From positions 1 through 33,403 of IMG/VR virus record IMGVR_UViG_3300031566_000216: DNA of 33,403 bases. One strand, given 5' to 3'. Numbering within the stretch: the first letter of the stretch is position 1; each line of letters opens with the position of its first letter. The notes under the pieces are model-generated. The model saw nothing but the letters and a program-made list of their open reading frames with translations. It was not told the origin of the DNA and searched no databases. The translations under genes and the position numbers were made by a program. The DNA is from a virus. This document shows positions 33,389 through 33,403 of this stretch, piece by piece.

Positions 33389-33403
33389 CTCAGTGATATT
33401 ATT

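Overview
The window is part of the genome of a tailed phage or prophage (Caudoviricetes), most likely a siphovirus. It carries a portal, small and large terminase subunits, an SU10-type major capsid protein with scaffold, a Mu F-like minor head protein, head-tail joining genes and the start of a tail tube gene. Every gene I can support lies on the minus strand, so the window is read from right to left. The DNA is AT-rich and nearly every gene has a strong AGGAGG-type ribosome binding site, which argues against a Bacteroidota host. The host cannot be named. Two small genes, a dicluster ferredoxin and a stand-alone NrdD-like glycyl-radical domain, hint at anaerobic growth. No integrase or CI-type repressor is seen.

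Region by region, in transcription order. 33388-29578: late structural genes (two tail or baseplate proteins, a small beta-helix protein) and a possible lysis-type peptidase. 29567-28926: a one-TM protein, the NrdD-like mini-protein and a Cys-rich lipoprotein. 28924-28820: a promoter and a short putative sRNA with two anti-Shine-Dalgarno motifs and a strong terminator. 28758-23833: a promoter and an early operon with Erf annealase, an SSB-like protein, a pentapeptide-repeat protein and many small Cys-rich proteins. 23836-23685: a promoter followed by a structured RNA that ends in a terminator. 23656-18479: DnaD-like replication initiator, probable helicase-loader-like protein, HNH protein, C5 methyltransferase, ferredoxin, MazG-like enzyme and a NinB-like protein, closed by an intrinsic terminator at 18426-18400. 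18397-18248: a second promoter plus structured RNA of the same architecture. 18234-13215: a two-part antirepressor, HNH protein, LexA-like DNA-binding domain, YopX-like protein, nuclease and a run of mini-proteins. 13167-9677: terminase subunits and portal. 9443-4743: a fibre locus and small genes sitting inside the head module, then the Mu F-like protein. 4656-1: scaffold, capsid, decoration, connector, tail completion and tail tube genes.

Three AP2/HNH homing endonucleases are spread through the early and middle regions, and the C-terminal stub of a fourth lies next to the portal gene. Genes are tightly packed, often with ATGA or TAATG overlaps, so translational coupling is the rule. About twenty genes shorter than 60 codons were found by direct reading; most are preceded by good ribosome binding sites.

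The most interesting signal is the pair of about 115-nt RNAs at 18248-18362 and 23685-23802. Both have promoter, 5' hairpin with a 9-nt loop, terminator hairpin with a nested hairpin, and a 7-bp pairing between the 5' loop and the terminator stem-loop. The paired sequences differ completely between copies but stay complementary. Other points of note are the anti-SD sRNA, an antirepressor split by a 28-bp in-frame direct repeat, and the ferredoxin.
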